Below, one piece after another: positions 9,253 to 17,921 of a stretch of 64,000 nt of DNA (the stretch's first letter is position 1; each line of letters begins with the position of its first letter). A program made the translations under genes and the position numbers. The notes under the pieces are model-generated. The model had not been told where the DNA came from, did no database searches, and worked only from the letters and a program-made list of their open reading frames with translations. The stretch lies in the NCBI RefSeq assembly GCF_035944375.1, contig NZ_DASZBE010000041.1. One strand, written 5' to 3'. This DNA comes from Allobosea sp035944375. GTDB taxonomy: Bacteria > Pseudomonadota > Alphaproteobacteria > Rhizobiales > Beijerinckiaceae.

Positions 9253-10323
9253 TCAGGATTGTCGGGTGGTGTGGTTCGAACCCGCCCGGCTGCGTTGCTC
9301 GCGCAGGCGCTCAGCGGGATGAAAACGGGCGTCGCGGCGCAGCGCACCGGGCGGGGCATTCCAGTTCGGCGACATCCAGCTCGTCCAGCCGAGCTGGCCG
9401 AACTGCCCAAGCCGCGCCGGCTTGACCTGGCCGACCGGCAGGGCGAGCTCGACATCCCACTCGAAAGCCTCGCCGAGATGGAAGAAGACGGCGTCCGCCA
9501 GCTTCTCGCAGCGGTCGCCGCTGGGCAGGAAGCGCGAGAACTCATCGAGATCACGCGCGACGATGCAGATCCGGAACTTGTCCTCGACGCTGTAGACGCT
9601 GGCGCCCAGCAGTGCGTCGCCGCCGAGCGTGCAATGGCGGCTGCCGAGCCGCGTCCGGTCGGCCGGGTCGAAGACCAGCCGCATGCCGACGAACTGCTCG
9701 ATCTCGACCTCCGCCTTGAACAGCCCGGCCAGCAGCCCGCGCAGCCGCGAGGCCGACTTCGCCTGGGCGCCGATCAGCCCGGCATGGGCGAGCTTCTCCG
9801 CGTCGGGCACGCTGTCGCGGTTGAGATAGGGCGCCGAGCCCAGCCCGATCTGGCTGCCGACATAGGCCGCGAACCGGTCCCGCTCCGGCCGGTCGTGCTG
9901 CGCCACGGGCCGGGAATCCGCCCAGGCCCGGAAGAACAGCTGCAGGAAGCGGTGGTTGAAGATGTCGAGGAAGCGCGGAAAGGCGTCGTCGCGGGCGAGC
10001 TGCCAGTGATAGCTCTCCTCGGTGGTGGCCAGCGGCAGCGCGCCCTGCGGCCCGAGCAGGCCGAGGAACTTGACGAAGAGGCGCAAGCGCCCCTGCCCGT
10101 CCCGGTCGGCCTGGGCGATGGTCGAGGCCGCGAAATCGAGGAAGGCCTGCTCGCCCAGCGCGACATATTCGTCCCGCCGCGCCGCGACCTCGCCGATCCG
10201 CCCCCGCTCCGGAAAGCTGCGCTCCAGCCGGCGCATCACCGCATAGAAATCGAAGCGCCACGGTTCTTCCTGGAGCTGCTCGGCGTAGCTCGGCTCGCGC
10301 TGCAGGGGGGCGCTGTCTGTCAC
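9253..10323 (-). CDS. tssG: T6SS baseplate protein TssG (ImpH/VasB)
   Basis: TssG forms the baseplate wedge with TssF, TssE and TssK. The 356-residue length and the block PWRFDFYAVMRRLE at the N-terminus, typical of ImpH/VasB proteins, identify it. YSVEDKFRI and the GWTSWM tail also fit. The start is a GTG whose bases overlap the tssF stop (GTGA), implying translational coupling. It lies between tssF and clpV in the canonical order. Confidence 0.95.
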   Translation of the reverse strand: MTDSAPLQREPSYAEQLQEEPWRFDFYAVMRRLERSFPERGRIGEVAARRDEYVALGEQAFLDFAASTIAQADRDGQGRLRLFVKFLGLLGPQGALPLATTEESYHWQLARDDAFPRFLDIFNHRFLQLFFRAWADSRPVAQHDRPERDRFAAYVGSQIGLGSAPYLNRDSVPDAEKLAHAGLIGAQAKSASRLRGLLAGLFKAEVEIEQFVGMRLVFDPADRTRLGSRHCTLGGDALLGASVYSVEDKFRICIVARDLDEFSRFLPSGDRCEKLADAVFFHLGEAFEWDVELALPVGQVKPARLGQFGQLGWTSWMSPNWNAPPGALRRDARFHPAERLREQRSRAGSNHTTRQS

Positions 10324-12281
10324 AGGATCCGCCTCGATCCGGCGCGCGGCGGCCAGCGCATCACCTCGCCGCGCTCGACGGTGCGGATGACCGTCTGGGT
10401 GAAATGGTTCATTGCCGCATATTCGGCGAAGAAGCGATCGAGGACAGCCCCGAGCAGGAAGACGCCCGAGCCCTCGAAGGCCTTCTCGTCGAGCACGACG
10501 GTGATCTCGAGCCCGCGCGCTGCACCCGTTCCCGCCCGCTGCGGGAACCGCCGCACCACGGGACGGCTGTCGACGCTCTTGATGCCACGGATGCGCCGCT
10601 CGGTGGCGCTGTCGGCGAGGTCGGCGAAGAGCGAGAGCAGTTCGCGCAGCGCCTCCGCATTCTCGCCGGCCCCGCGCTGGACGAGGCCGAGATGGTTGAG
10701 GCTGAGCAGGTTGATCAGCCGCCAGGTGACGACGCCCGTGCTCGCCGTTTCCGAGCGCAGCCGCAATTGCGAGACGATCGGCTCGCGCGGCGGTGTCGGC
10801 CCCGACAGGCAGGCGACATCGAGCGCCACATTGTCGATCAGCCGGAAGTCGGCGCCGCCCTCGCCGGTGGGCAGATGCTCCGGCAGATGCCGGTTCGAGC
10901 AGAGCGCCCGCACGCTGAGCTCCGCCACCGAGGTCGCCTCGGTCACGCCCGCCGGCTCGACCAGCGAGATGAACATGTCCGTGCCGGTATAGTCCGAGGC
11001 CCGGCCGAGCCGCCGCTCGGCGGCGGAGCGCCGCCGCGGCAGCCGGCGCTGCGTGTAGAGCAGCCCATGCGTCGGCGAGGCGCCCTCCGGCGAGGAATAG
11101 AGCGGGTGCACCGGCTGCTTCTCCCGCCCGCCGACATAATGGGCGTGAACGGAGAGGATGCTGTGCGGCTCGTAGTCGAGCTGCCGGCTGCGGTCGGGCA
11201 CGACATGGAACTCGTGCTGGTTGGTCTTGACCGGCATGCGGTCCAGCGTCTTTTCGAACAGGTTGATCGCGGGCGCGGCGTAGAGCCCGAACATCGGCTT
11301 CTGCACCGCCGCGGCCAGCCGGATGTTGACCTCGTCGAAGACGAAGATCACGTCGACGGCCTTCGCCGTCAGCTTCGGCATGATCCGCGCCAGCCCGTCG
11401 AGCCGGAAGCCGAGGAACTTGCGCGGGAACCAGAACATCTCGCGCAGCAAATCGAAGCCGCGGAAGACCCGCGTGTCGCCGGGCAGCAGCGCCTCGTCCT
11501 CGCCGAAGCCCAGCTGCTCCAGCGAAACCCCGTCGGCGGGCGTGATCACGGGATCACCGAACTCGTCGAGATGGCGGAAATAGATGCCGACGCAATCGGA
11601 GAAGAGCTGCTCGTAGAGCGCCACCGCATCGGCCTCGGCCCCGAGCAGATGGACGGTCAGGTCCTTGCAGCGGCAGCCCGAGAACCAGCTCGTCGGCATC
11701 TTCAGCGCCTGCGCCGCCGTCGGCTCCTGCTCGGGATCGCTCATGGTCCGGTGGACCAGCGACAACCGCAACCCCGACAGCGCGCGCCGGTCGGTCGAGA
11801 GCCCGAGCGCCTGCAGCGGGCCCGGCGCGGGAATGTACTCGGCGGCCGCGATGTCGAAGGGCCAGAGCGTCACCGCCGCCCCGAGCCGGTAGCGGCAGGC
11901 GACGCGGCGCTCGCGCTCGAGATAGGTCGCGTCGAGATAGGCGCCGCGCGGGATCGTCACGCCCTCGCGCAGGCCCGGATCCGAGAAGGGTGGCCGGATG
12001 CCGGCGAGCAGCGCCGACGGCGTCGGCGCCAGATAGTTCGGCAGCAGCTGCTCGATCAGGTTGTTGGTGAACTCGGGAAATTCGTGCTTCAGCTTGAGCT
12101 GGACCCGCGCCGCCAGGAAGGCCGCTCCTTCCAGCAGCCCCCCCACCATCGGGTCCATCCGGTCACCGACGAGCCCGCCCAGCCTTTCGGCAATGCCCGG
12201 ATACTCTTCGGCGAATTCCTTCGAGTGCTCCATGAAGAGGCGGAGCTCTTGATTGTAGAGGTCGAGAAACTCCTGGTGCAT
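10320..12281 (-). CDS. tssF: T6SS baseplate protein TssF (ImpG/VasA)
   Basis: TssF pairs with TssG in the baseplate wedge. The 653-residue product starts MHQEFLDLYNQELRLFMEHS and continues with EFAEEYPGIAERL, the family's characteristic N-terminus. DRMDPMVGGLLEGAAFLAARV and the EFPEFTNNLIEQLLPNYLAP region follow. An in-frame extension to 12944 overlaps tssE and is not conserved, so the ATG at 12281 was taken. It starts 5 bases after the tssE stop and overlaps tssG by 4 bases. Confidence 0.96.
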   Translation of the reverse strand: MHQEFLDLYNQELRLFMEHSKEFAEEYPGIAERLGGLVGDRMDPMVGGLLEGAAFLAARVQLKLKHEFPEFTNNLIEQLLPNYLAPTPSALLAGIRPPFSDPGLREGVTIPRGAYLDATYLERERRVACRYRLGAAVTLWPFDIAAAEYIPAPGPLQALGLSTDRRALSGLRLSLVHRTMSDPEQEPTAAQALKMPTSWFSGCRCKDLTVHLLGAEADAVALYEQLFSDCVGIYFRHLDEFGDPVITPADGVSLEQLGFGEDEALLPGDTRVFRGFDLLREMFWFPRKFLGFRLDGLARIMPKLTAKAVDVIFVFDEVNIRLAAAVQKPMFGLYAAPAINLFEKTLDRMPVKTNQHEFHVVPDRSRQLDYEPHSILSVHAHYVGGREKQPVHPLYSSPEGASPTHGLLYTQRRLPRRRSAAERRLGRASDYTGTDMFISLVEPAGVTEATSVAELSVRALCSNRHLPEHLPTGEGGADFRLIDNVALDVACLSGPTPPREPIVSQLRLRSETASTGVVTWRLINLLSLNHLGLVQRGAGENAEALRELLSLFADLADSATERRIRGIKSVDSRPVVRRFPQRAGTGAARGLEITVVLDEKAFEGSGVFLLGAVLDRFFAEYAAMNHFTQTVIRTVERGEVMRWPPRAGSRRIL

Positions 12282-12286
12282 CGCCC

Positions 12287-12835
12287 CTACCGGTTCCTGA
12301 TCGCCATCTTGCCGGTGTCGAGCTCGAGATCGGCGACGAATTCGACGGGCACGTTGAGCGGCTCGCAATTGAGGTCGGCCCGGACCAGGAAGCGGACCTT
12401 GAGCTCGGCGCGGTCGAGCGAGTGATCGCGCTCGACCGCGATCGAGTTGCGGATCAGCCGCGGCTCGTAGCCGAGCAGCGCCGCCACCATGTCCTTCGCG
12501 ATCAGATCGACCCGGTGCTCGTCGATCGAGCGGCTCGTCAGATCGGGGAAGCCATGGTTCAGGATCGACTTGCGGACATGCTCGTAGCGCGACAGATCGA
12601 CCGAGGAGCCCAGATTGATCGTGTTGACGAGGGCGTCGAGATCGACGGCGATCTCGCGGCGCAGCTTGGGCTCGGTGATCGCGGCGCGCGGCGCCGCCCG
12701 CCGGTTGGCGATGACGCGCTCGCCGCCGGCATCGCGCAGGTCGAGTGCGACCTGCGCGTCCTTCTCCTGATGCGCCTCGCGGAAGGCGAACATCAGCGGT
12801 GGGCGCAGCCGCTTCTTCGTCAGCGTGCCGTTCAT
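12287..12835 (-). CDS. tssE: T6SS baseplate protein TssE (gp25-like)
   Basis: TssE is the gp25-like baseplate component that nucleates sheath polymerisation. The product is 182 residues from the ATG at 12835. Its C-terminal half contains RKSILNHGFPDLTS and AALLGYEPRLIRNS, corresponding to the gp25/lysozyme-like fold with the conserved E-P-R. An upstream in-frame GTG/ATG near 12916 could add 27 residues; MNGTLTKKRLRPPLMFAF looks more like the family start, so the shorter form is preferred. It sits between hcp and tssF. Confidence 0.92.
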   Translation of the reverse strand: MNGTLTKKRLRPPLMFAFREAHQEKDAQVALDLRDAGGERVIANRRAAPRAAITEPKLRREIAVDLDALVNTINLGSSVDLSRYEHVRKSILNHGFPDLTSRSIDEHRVDLIAKDMVAALLGYEPRLIRNSIAVERDHSLDRAELKVRFLVRADLNCEPLNVPVEFVADLELDTGKMAIRNR

Positions 12836-12962
12836 GGTATCCCGTGCAGCATGCCGCTCGCACACCCCGTCGATGGCCTGGAAACGCAGGATGGCCGTTG
12901 CGGAAAGCCTCCGCAACGGCCAGTGCGAAACGGCGGACCGGCAACCCGGTCCGCCGCCGGTC

Positions 12963-13445
12963 TCACTTGGCGTTCTTCTTCAGATCCCAGGTCATGGTGA
13001 CCGGAGCGTCGAGCGTGCCGTCCTTCTTCTGCGGCTTGTACTCGTACTTGATCTTGGCGAAGTTCAGCGAGAACTGGTCGGTGGGGACCGTGGTGCCACC
13101 GGCGGCGTCGCCGGACTGGTAGCTCGACACCAGCAGGTCCTCGAGGGTGATGGTGTAGTATTCCTGCTGGTCCTCGCCCTGCTTGCGGACATGGAGCACC
13201 GCCTTGGAGATGTGCTTGCCGTTGGCGCAGGAGAGCGCGAGCGTGGGCGAGGCCTTGCCGACCGACGAGGTGAAGTGGATGTCCTGGAAGTTCGCCTTGC
13301 CGGCGCCGCCGCCGGTGCCCGACGCATGGGAGCCACCATTGCTCACACCCCAGGAGAACGAGTCGACCTCGATCATGTCCTTGAGCTTCTTGTCCTGGCT
13401 TTCGCCCTTGATGCCGTCGATCTCGAGAATGAAGTCGGTAGCCAT
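12963..13445 (-). CDS. hcp: T6SS tube protein Hcp (TssD)
   Basis: Hcp hexamers stack into the inner tube expelled by the sheath. The 160-residue product begins MATDFILEIDGIKGES and contains VDSFSWGVSN and the C-terminal FAKIKYEYKPQKKDG block, all usual for Hcp1-type proteins. A strong AGGAGATCATC ribosome-binding site lies directly upstream. It follows tssC after 143 bases that hold a stable hairpin (13519-13545), a natural place for differential expression of this abundant subunit. Confidence 0.97.
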   Translation of the reverse strand: MATDFILEIDGIKGESQDKKLKDMIEVDSFSWGVSNGGSHASGTGGGAGKANFQDIHFTSSVGKASPTLALSCANGKHISKAVLHVRKQGEDQQEYYTITLEDLLVSSYQSGDAAGGTTVPTDQFSLNFAKIKYEYKPQKKDGTLDAPVTMTWDLKKNAK

Positions 13446-13518
13446 GATGATCTCCTCTGGTTTGAAAAGAAAGGATTATTCGGTCTGGAAACCCGGATAC
13501 TGGACGCAGTTCTCCTGT

Positions 13519-13545
13519 GCGCCCGGTCGCGAACGACACGGGCGC
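13519..13545 (-). promoter_or_regulatory. Stem-loop in the tssC-hcp intergenic region
   Basis: On the transcribed strand the arms GCGCCCG (13539-13545) and CGGGCGC (13519-13525) pair. Inside them GTCG and CGAC close a TTCG tetraloop, with one bulged base, making an 11-bp hairpin. No T-run follows, so it is not a classic intrinsic terminator. A processing or stabilising element that raises hcp relative to tssBC is a possible role; this is inference. Confidence 0.5.
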
Positions 13546-13588
13546 CTGAGGCCTTCTGGGCTGACGTCACCGACTGGTCAGGTGGCGG

Positions 13589-15106
13589 TCAGGTCTTGGG
13601 AGCTGGCAGGCGTGAGACCAGGCTCAGGCCGATATCCATGCCCTCGAGCTGGAAATGCGGCCGGAGATAGAACTTGGCCGAGTAGTAGCCGGGGTTCTCC
13701 TCGTCCTCGAAGACGTCGATGCGCGCATCGGAGAGCGGGCGCCTCGCCTTCGTCTCTTCGCTGGAATTGACCGGATCGCCGTCGACATAGTCGGTGATCC
13801 ACTCCTGCAGCCAGCGCCGCAGCGGCTCCTTTTCCTTGTAGGAACCGATCTTGTCGCGCACCATGCACTTCAGGTAGTGCGCAAACCGCGAGACCGCGAA
13901 CATGTAGGGCAGCCGTGCCGACAGGTTGTCGGACGCCGTCGCGGCCACCCCGTCGGGGCCCGAGAACGACTTGGGCTTGTACAGCGACTGGGCGCCGATG
14001 AAGGCGGCCTTGTCGGTGTTCTTGCGGTGGATCAGCGGGATCAGGCCGGACTTGGCCAGTTCCGCCTCGCGCCGGTCGCTGATCGCGATCTCGGTCGGGC
14101 ATTTCAGGTCGACGCCGCCATCATCGGTGGGGAAGGTGTGGGTCGGCAGGTTCAGGACCTCGCCGCCCGACTGCACCCCGCGGATGCGCGTGCACCAGCC
14201 ATATTCCTTGTAGGCGCGGTTGATGTTCACGGCCATCGCATAGGCCGCGTTCATCCAGGCGTATTTTTCGCCCGTGTGGCCGTCGGTGTCCTCCTCATAG
14301 GCGAACTCCTCGACCGGCTCCGACTTGGCGCCGTAGGGAACCCGCGACAGCACCCGCGGCAGGCACAGGCCGACATAGCGGGAGTCGGCCGCGTCGCGCA
14401 GGCCCTTCCAGGCCGCGTAGTCGGGCGTGTCGAAGACCTTGCTCAGATCGCGCGGGTTCGACAGCTCCGTCCAGGTGTCCATCCCCATCAGCGTCGGATC
14501 GGCCCCGGCGAAGAAGGGGGCGTGGGCGGCCGCCGCGACCTTGGAGAGGTCGCGCAGCAGCTGCACGTCCGTCGGCACGTGGCTGAAGTGATAGTCGCCG
14601 ATCAGGCAGCCGAAGGGCTGGCCGCCGAGCTGCCCGAACTCCTGCTCGTAAACCTGCTTGAACAGCGGGCTCTGGTCCCAGCGCGCGCCGGGATAGGTCT
14701 TCAGGTTCCGATACAGCTCGTTCTTCGAGACGTTCATCACCTTGATCTTGAGCTGCGCGTCGGTCTCCGAGTTGAAGACCAGATAGTTCAGCCCGCGCCA
14801 GGCGCTCTCGATCTTCTGGAACTCCGGCGCGTGCAGCACCTCGTTCATCTGCTCGGTCAGCTTGGCGTCGAGCCGCGCGATCATCTCCTCGATCGTGTCG
14901 AGCACGTCGTTCTTGATCAGCGTCGAGTCGGCCAGCGCCTGGTTGACCAGGGTCGCGATGCCGGCCTCGACCTCGGTCGCGGCGCGCTCGGTCTTGGGCT
15001 TGAAGCTCTGCTTCAGGACCGAGGCGAACTCCTCGACGTCGCGCGTCTCGCCGACTGCGCCGGGCTGCTGGGATTGTGCTTCCGCTGCCATTGCCGCCTC
15101 GCTCAC
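13589..15106 (-). CDS. tssC: T6SS contractile sheath large subunit TssC (VipB)
   Basis: TssC with TssB builds the contractile cytoplasmic sheath. The 505-residue protein contains family blocks LDAKLTEQMNEVLHAPEFQ, WRGLNYLVFN and QPFGCLIGDYHF, and the C-terminal FYLRPHFQLEGMDIGLSLVS. The start ATG at 15106 overlaps the tssB stop by 4 bases (ATGA), so the two subunits are translationally coupled. Confidence 0.97.
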   Translation of the reverse strand: MSEAAMAAEAQSQQPGAVGETRDVEEFASVLKQSFKPKTERAATEVEAGIATLVNQALADSTLIKNDVLDTIEEMIARLDAKLTEQMNEVLHAPEFQKIESAWRGLNYLVFNSETDAQLKIKVMNVSKNELYRNLKTYPGARWDQSPLFKQVYEQEFGQLGGQPFGCLIGDYHFSHVPTDVQLLRDLSKVAAAAHAPFFAGADPTLMGMDTWTELSNPRDLSKVFDTPDYAAWKGLRDAADSRYVGLCLPRVLSRVPYGAKSEPVEEFAYEEDTDGHTGEKYAWMNAAYAMAVNINRAYKEYGWCTRIRGVQSGGEVLNLPTHTFPTDDGGVDLKCPTEIAISDRREAELAKSGLIPLIHRKNTDKAAFIGAQSLYKPKSFSGPDGVAATASDNLSARLPYMFAVSRFAHYLKCMVRDKIGSYKEKEPLRRWLQEWITDYVDGDPVNSSEETKARRPLSDARIDVFEDEENPGYYSAKFYLRPHFQLEGMDIGLSLVSRLPAPKT

Positions 15107-15636
15107 TTGGTCTCTTCGGACGGGGTGCTGTCGGACGGCTTGTCGCCAAGCCTGTCCTTCAGCGCGGCCATCAGCTGCGGGTCGGCCAGCAGCGCCTTGA
15201 CCTGGTCGCTGGCGGCCATCTTGCCGTCCATGAAGCGCACCAGATTGGCGAGCTGTTCGCGCGCCTCCAGCAGCTTGGCCATCGCGGGAATCTGGCGGGC
15301 GACGGCGGCCGGGTTGAAATCGTCGAACTTGGAGAATTTCAGTGCGACCGACATCTTGTCGCCGCCATCGCCCAGCTTGTTGGGCACCGCGAAGGCGACG
15401 CCCGGCTCGATCGCCGCCATGCGCTGGTCGAAATTGTCCATGTCGAAGTCGAGGAACTTGCGCTGGGAAATCTCCGGCTTTTCGACGCCGGCCGCATTGC
15501 CCGACAGATCGGCCATCACGCCCATGACGAAGGGCAGCTCGATCTTCTGCTCCGCGTTGTAAGGGTCCTCATAGGTGATGTGGACCCGCGGCGGCCTGTT
15601 GCGGCGAATGAACTTCTGACCTGAATCTCCGGCCAT
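15103..15636 (-). CDS. tssB: T6SS contractile sheath small subunit TssB (VipA)
   Basis: TssB pairs with TssC in the sheath. The product is 177 residues with the conserved start region FIRRNRPPRVHITYEDPYN, followed by LPFVMGVMADLSG and FLDFDMDNFDQRM, diagnostic of VipA/ImpB proteins. A 123-base gap separates it from tssA upstream, long enough for an internal promoter, though I could not identify a convincing one. Confidence 0.97.
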   Translation of the reverse strand: MAGDSGQKFIRRNRPPRVHITYEDPYNAEQKIELPFVMGVMADLSGNAAGVEKPEISQRKFLDFDMDNFDQRMAAIEPGVAFAVPNKLGDGGDKMSVALKFSKFDDFNPAAVARQIPAMAKLLEAREQLANLVRFMDGKMAASDQVKALLADPQLMAALKDRLGDKPSDSTPSEETK

Positions 15637-15759
15637 GTTACCAGCCCCTCTGCAGTTGCGTCACGCCGATGTAACGCGACACCGTAACCGTTCTTGCCTT
15701 CTGTCGATATAGTCGCGCCAGACCCGCGGTGGGTTCAAGCGGAATACGCAAAAAACGCC

Positions 15760-17184
15760 CTAATTCTCTGTCTCCGGCATCACCGCCATCTCCGGCAGAA
15801 TGTCGCCGAGCAGGGCCATGAAATCCTGCTGCGCCAGCGCGCAGGCCTTGTCCATCAGCAGCGGCGTCGGATGCGACGGCTCGACCTGGCGATAGAAGGC
15901 CGCCACCGCCCGCATCCCCGCCACCGCCTCGGCACGGCTGGCGACGTAGAGGGCCTGCGGCCCGGGCGGCGACGCGGCCCTGGCCGTCTCGCCGTCGGTC
16001 TCGCCATCCCCGTCGTCGCCCTGCGCCTCGGCGTCGGACTCGTCGAATGTCTCTTCCTCCGACGCGTCGTAGGAAGACTCGTCATAGCCGTCCTCGTCCG
16101 CCGACTCATCCGGGGCGCTCAGGCGCTCCAGCGGCAGCCGGAATCGCGTCCGGTCGCCGATCTCCAGCACGGCCTGGCCGAGATGCTCCGGAAACATGAT
16201 CTGAATGACCTCGATCAAGGACTTGCCGATCAGTTGTTGCGCCTGGCCGATCAGGAGAACCGCCGGGCTGGAAGGTTCCATGCGGCGAAAGTAGCCGAGG
16301 CACGCAGCCAACGTATCCTTCACTTGGAGGATGCTGCCGCAGGCCCCTGGCGCGACAGTGGAACTGCCTGCCGGAGCAACCGCGCCGGGCGCCAGATCCG
16401 CCCCCGGCACCGGCTGGTGGCCGGGGACGCGCCGGGCCACCGCAGCATCCAGGAAGGCGACGATCTGATCGACGAGCGCAGACAGGCGCGGAAAGCTGAG
16501 CGCATGATCGGCCCCCACCCTCTCCAGCCAGATCGCACGGATGCCGGCAAGCGCCTCCGCGATCGCGCGGACGCGGGCGAGCGTGGCGGTGAGGTCGTCG
16601 ATGTCGATATCGGCCAGCGCCGCCTGGATCATGCCCTGGTCGGGATGCTGCTCACCCTCGACCAGCTTGGTCTCGCCCGTCGCCACGAGCTGGCTGCGGA
16701 AGGCGAAGGGCCCGATGCGCCGGCTCACGAAGAGCGGCGCATGCTGCAGCGGCAGCACCACCGTCGGCAATTCGTCGAGGCTCTGCAGCGCGACCTCGCG
16801 CATGATGTGGTCACCGTCCGGCGCCCGCGGATGCACCGCCTCCCAGTGCTGCGCGAGGAGCGTCGCGATGGTCGTTAGACAGTCCGCGAAACCCGGCACG
16901 TCGCGGTTGAGGATCGCGAGCTTGCCGCCCAGCACCAGCACCCTGAGGTCGCGCGAGCGCTCCAGGAGCTTGCCCATGTCCGAGAAGGCGGCAGGAAATT
17001 CGATACCGCTGCGGTCGAACGCGACCTGCCGCCCGTCCTCGTCGCGGCGGAAATACTGCGTCGGCAGCGCGACCTCGAGCCGCGCCGTGACGTTCATGAA
17101 GTCGGGATCGTCCTCGAGGTCCGGCCCGCAGGGATCGTCGTCGGAGATCGCCTTCGCGAACTCAGCGAAATTCAAAGACGCCAT
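15760..17184 (-). CDS. tssA: T6SS cap/baseplate-associated protein TssA (ImpA)
   Basis: TssA assists baseplate assembly and sheath extension. The 474-residue product has an ImpA_N domain at its start (DPCGPDLEDDPDF, then ARLEVALP and RDLRVLVLGGKLAI) and a variable acidic region around residues 355-390 rich in Asp and Glu. The C-terminal segment VEPSHPTPLLMDKACALAQQ and the FMALLGDILPE tail are typical. ATG 17184 is preferred to a GTG three codons upstream because GGTGAGGG lies just before it. It is first in the leftward structural run. Confidence 0.92.
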   Translation of the reverse strand: MASLNFAEFAKAISDDDPCGPDLEDDPDFMNVTARLEVALPTQYFRRDEDGRQVAFDRSGIEFPAAFSDMGKLLERSRDLRVLVLGGKLAILNRDVPGFADCLTTIATLLAQHWEAVHPRAPDGDHIMREVALQSLDELPTVVLPLQHAPLFVSRRIGPFAFRSQLVATGETKLVEGEQHPDQGMIQAALADIDIDDLTATLARVRAIAEALAGIRAIWLERVGADHALSFPRLSALVDQIVAFLDAAVARRVPGHQPVPGADLAPGAVAPAGSSTVAPGACGSILQVKDTLAACLGYFRRMEPSSPAVLLIGQAQQLIGKSLIEVIQIMFPEHLGQAVLEIGDRTRFRLPLERLSAPDESADEDGYDESSYDASEEETFDESDAEAQGDDGDGETDGETARAASPPGPQALYVASRAEAVAGMRAVAAFYRQVEPSHPTPLLMDKACALAQQDFMALLGDILPEMAVMPETEN

Positions 17185-17254
17185 CGCCCTCACCGGTTAC
17201 GCATGCGGCGGCCCGGCCGCCGGGTGGCACAGGGGAAGAGTTCCCGTGCCCCGC

Positions 17255-17806
17255 TCATTCCGTCCGCAACCGGGTCTCGACCCGGCGGTTCTCGCCGGCG
17301 AAGGGATCGGCCACGACGGGCTTCGTCTGGCCGTAGCCGCGCGCCTCGAGCTTCGCCGTATCGACGCCGCGCTCGCGCAGATAGCTCACCACCGCCTGGG
17401 CGCGCCGCTCCGAGAGATCGAGATTGTAGGACGGCGTCCCGGCGGCGTCGGTATGGCCTTCGACCACGAAGCGGCTGGCGCCGAGCTGCGGCGTCTTCAG
17501 AGCCTTGGCGAATTCGTCGAGATTGACCCGCGCCTCGGGCTCGAGCACGTCGGAATTGTACCTGAAGCGCACGACGAGATCGAAGGCCGCCGCCGCGGCG
17601 GGTTTCACCGCATGGCCGGCCTTGTTGCAGTCGGCCTCGGTGCCGATGCACAGCCCGCGGGTCGCGCCGAAAGGAGACGTCGCCGGGCCGAAATGCTTGA
17701 CGATATCCTCCGCCTTGTAGGTCTGCGCCTGCGTAACCGGCGCCGCCAGCACATAAAGACCGGCGGCGAGGATGGCGACGGCTGTAATCGCGGGTTGCTT
17801 GCGCAT
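17255..17806 (-). CDS. Small OmpA-like peptidoglycan-binding protein
   Basis: The 183-residue product has a clear Sec signal peptide (residues 1-27, cleavage after VTQA). A C-terminal OmpA-like domain carries the peptidoglycan-binding block VVEGHTDAAGTPSYNLDLSE and the RRAQAVVSYL helix. The preceding FRYNSDVLEP is the usual entry strand. AGGAGGGGG sits 3 bases before the ATG. It is divergent from vgrG and 70 bases upstream of tssA on the same strand, so it may anchor the secretion machine to the wall. Since no TssJ is found here, an accessory anchor would be useful; that link is inference. Confidence 0.85.
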   Translation of the reverse strand: MRKQPAITAVAILAAGLYVLAAPVTQAQTYKAEDIVKHFGPATSPFGATRGLCIGTEADCNKAGHAVKPAAAAAFDLVVRFRYNSDVLEPEARVNLDEFAKALKTPQLGASRFVVEGHTDAAGTPSYNLDLSERRAQAVVSYLRERGVDTAKLEARGYGQTKPVVADPFAGENRRVETRLRTE

Positions 17807-17921
17807 GGTCCCCCTCCTGTTTAGCTTCGCGCGGGCGTTTAAGATTGAAGGCGCACACCATGACTCGCGCCATCCGCCCCGTCAATAATAAAATGGCATT
17901 GAGAACCGCGAGGTTTCGTTG

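Noticed and set aside
12836..12916. Longer N-terminus for TssE
   Set aside because: The added residues lack similarity to the family, and the start at 12835 gives the expected N-terminus; evidence is not decisive.
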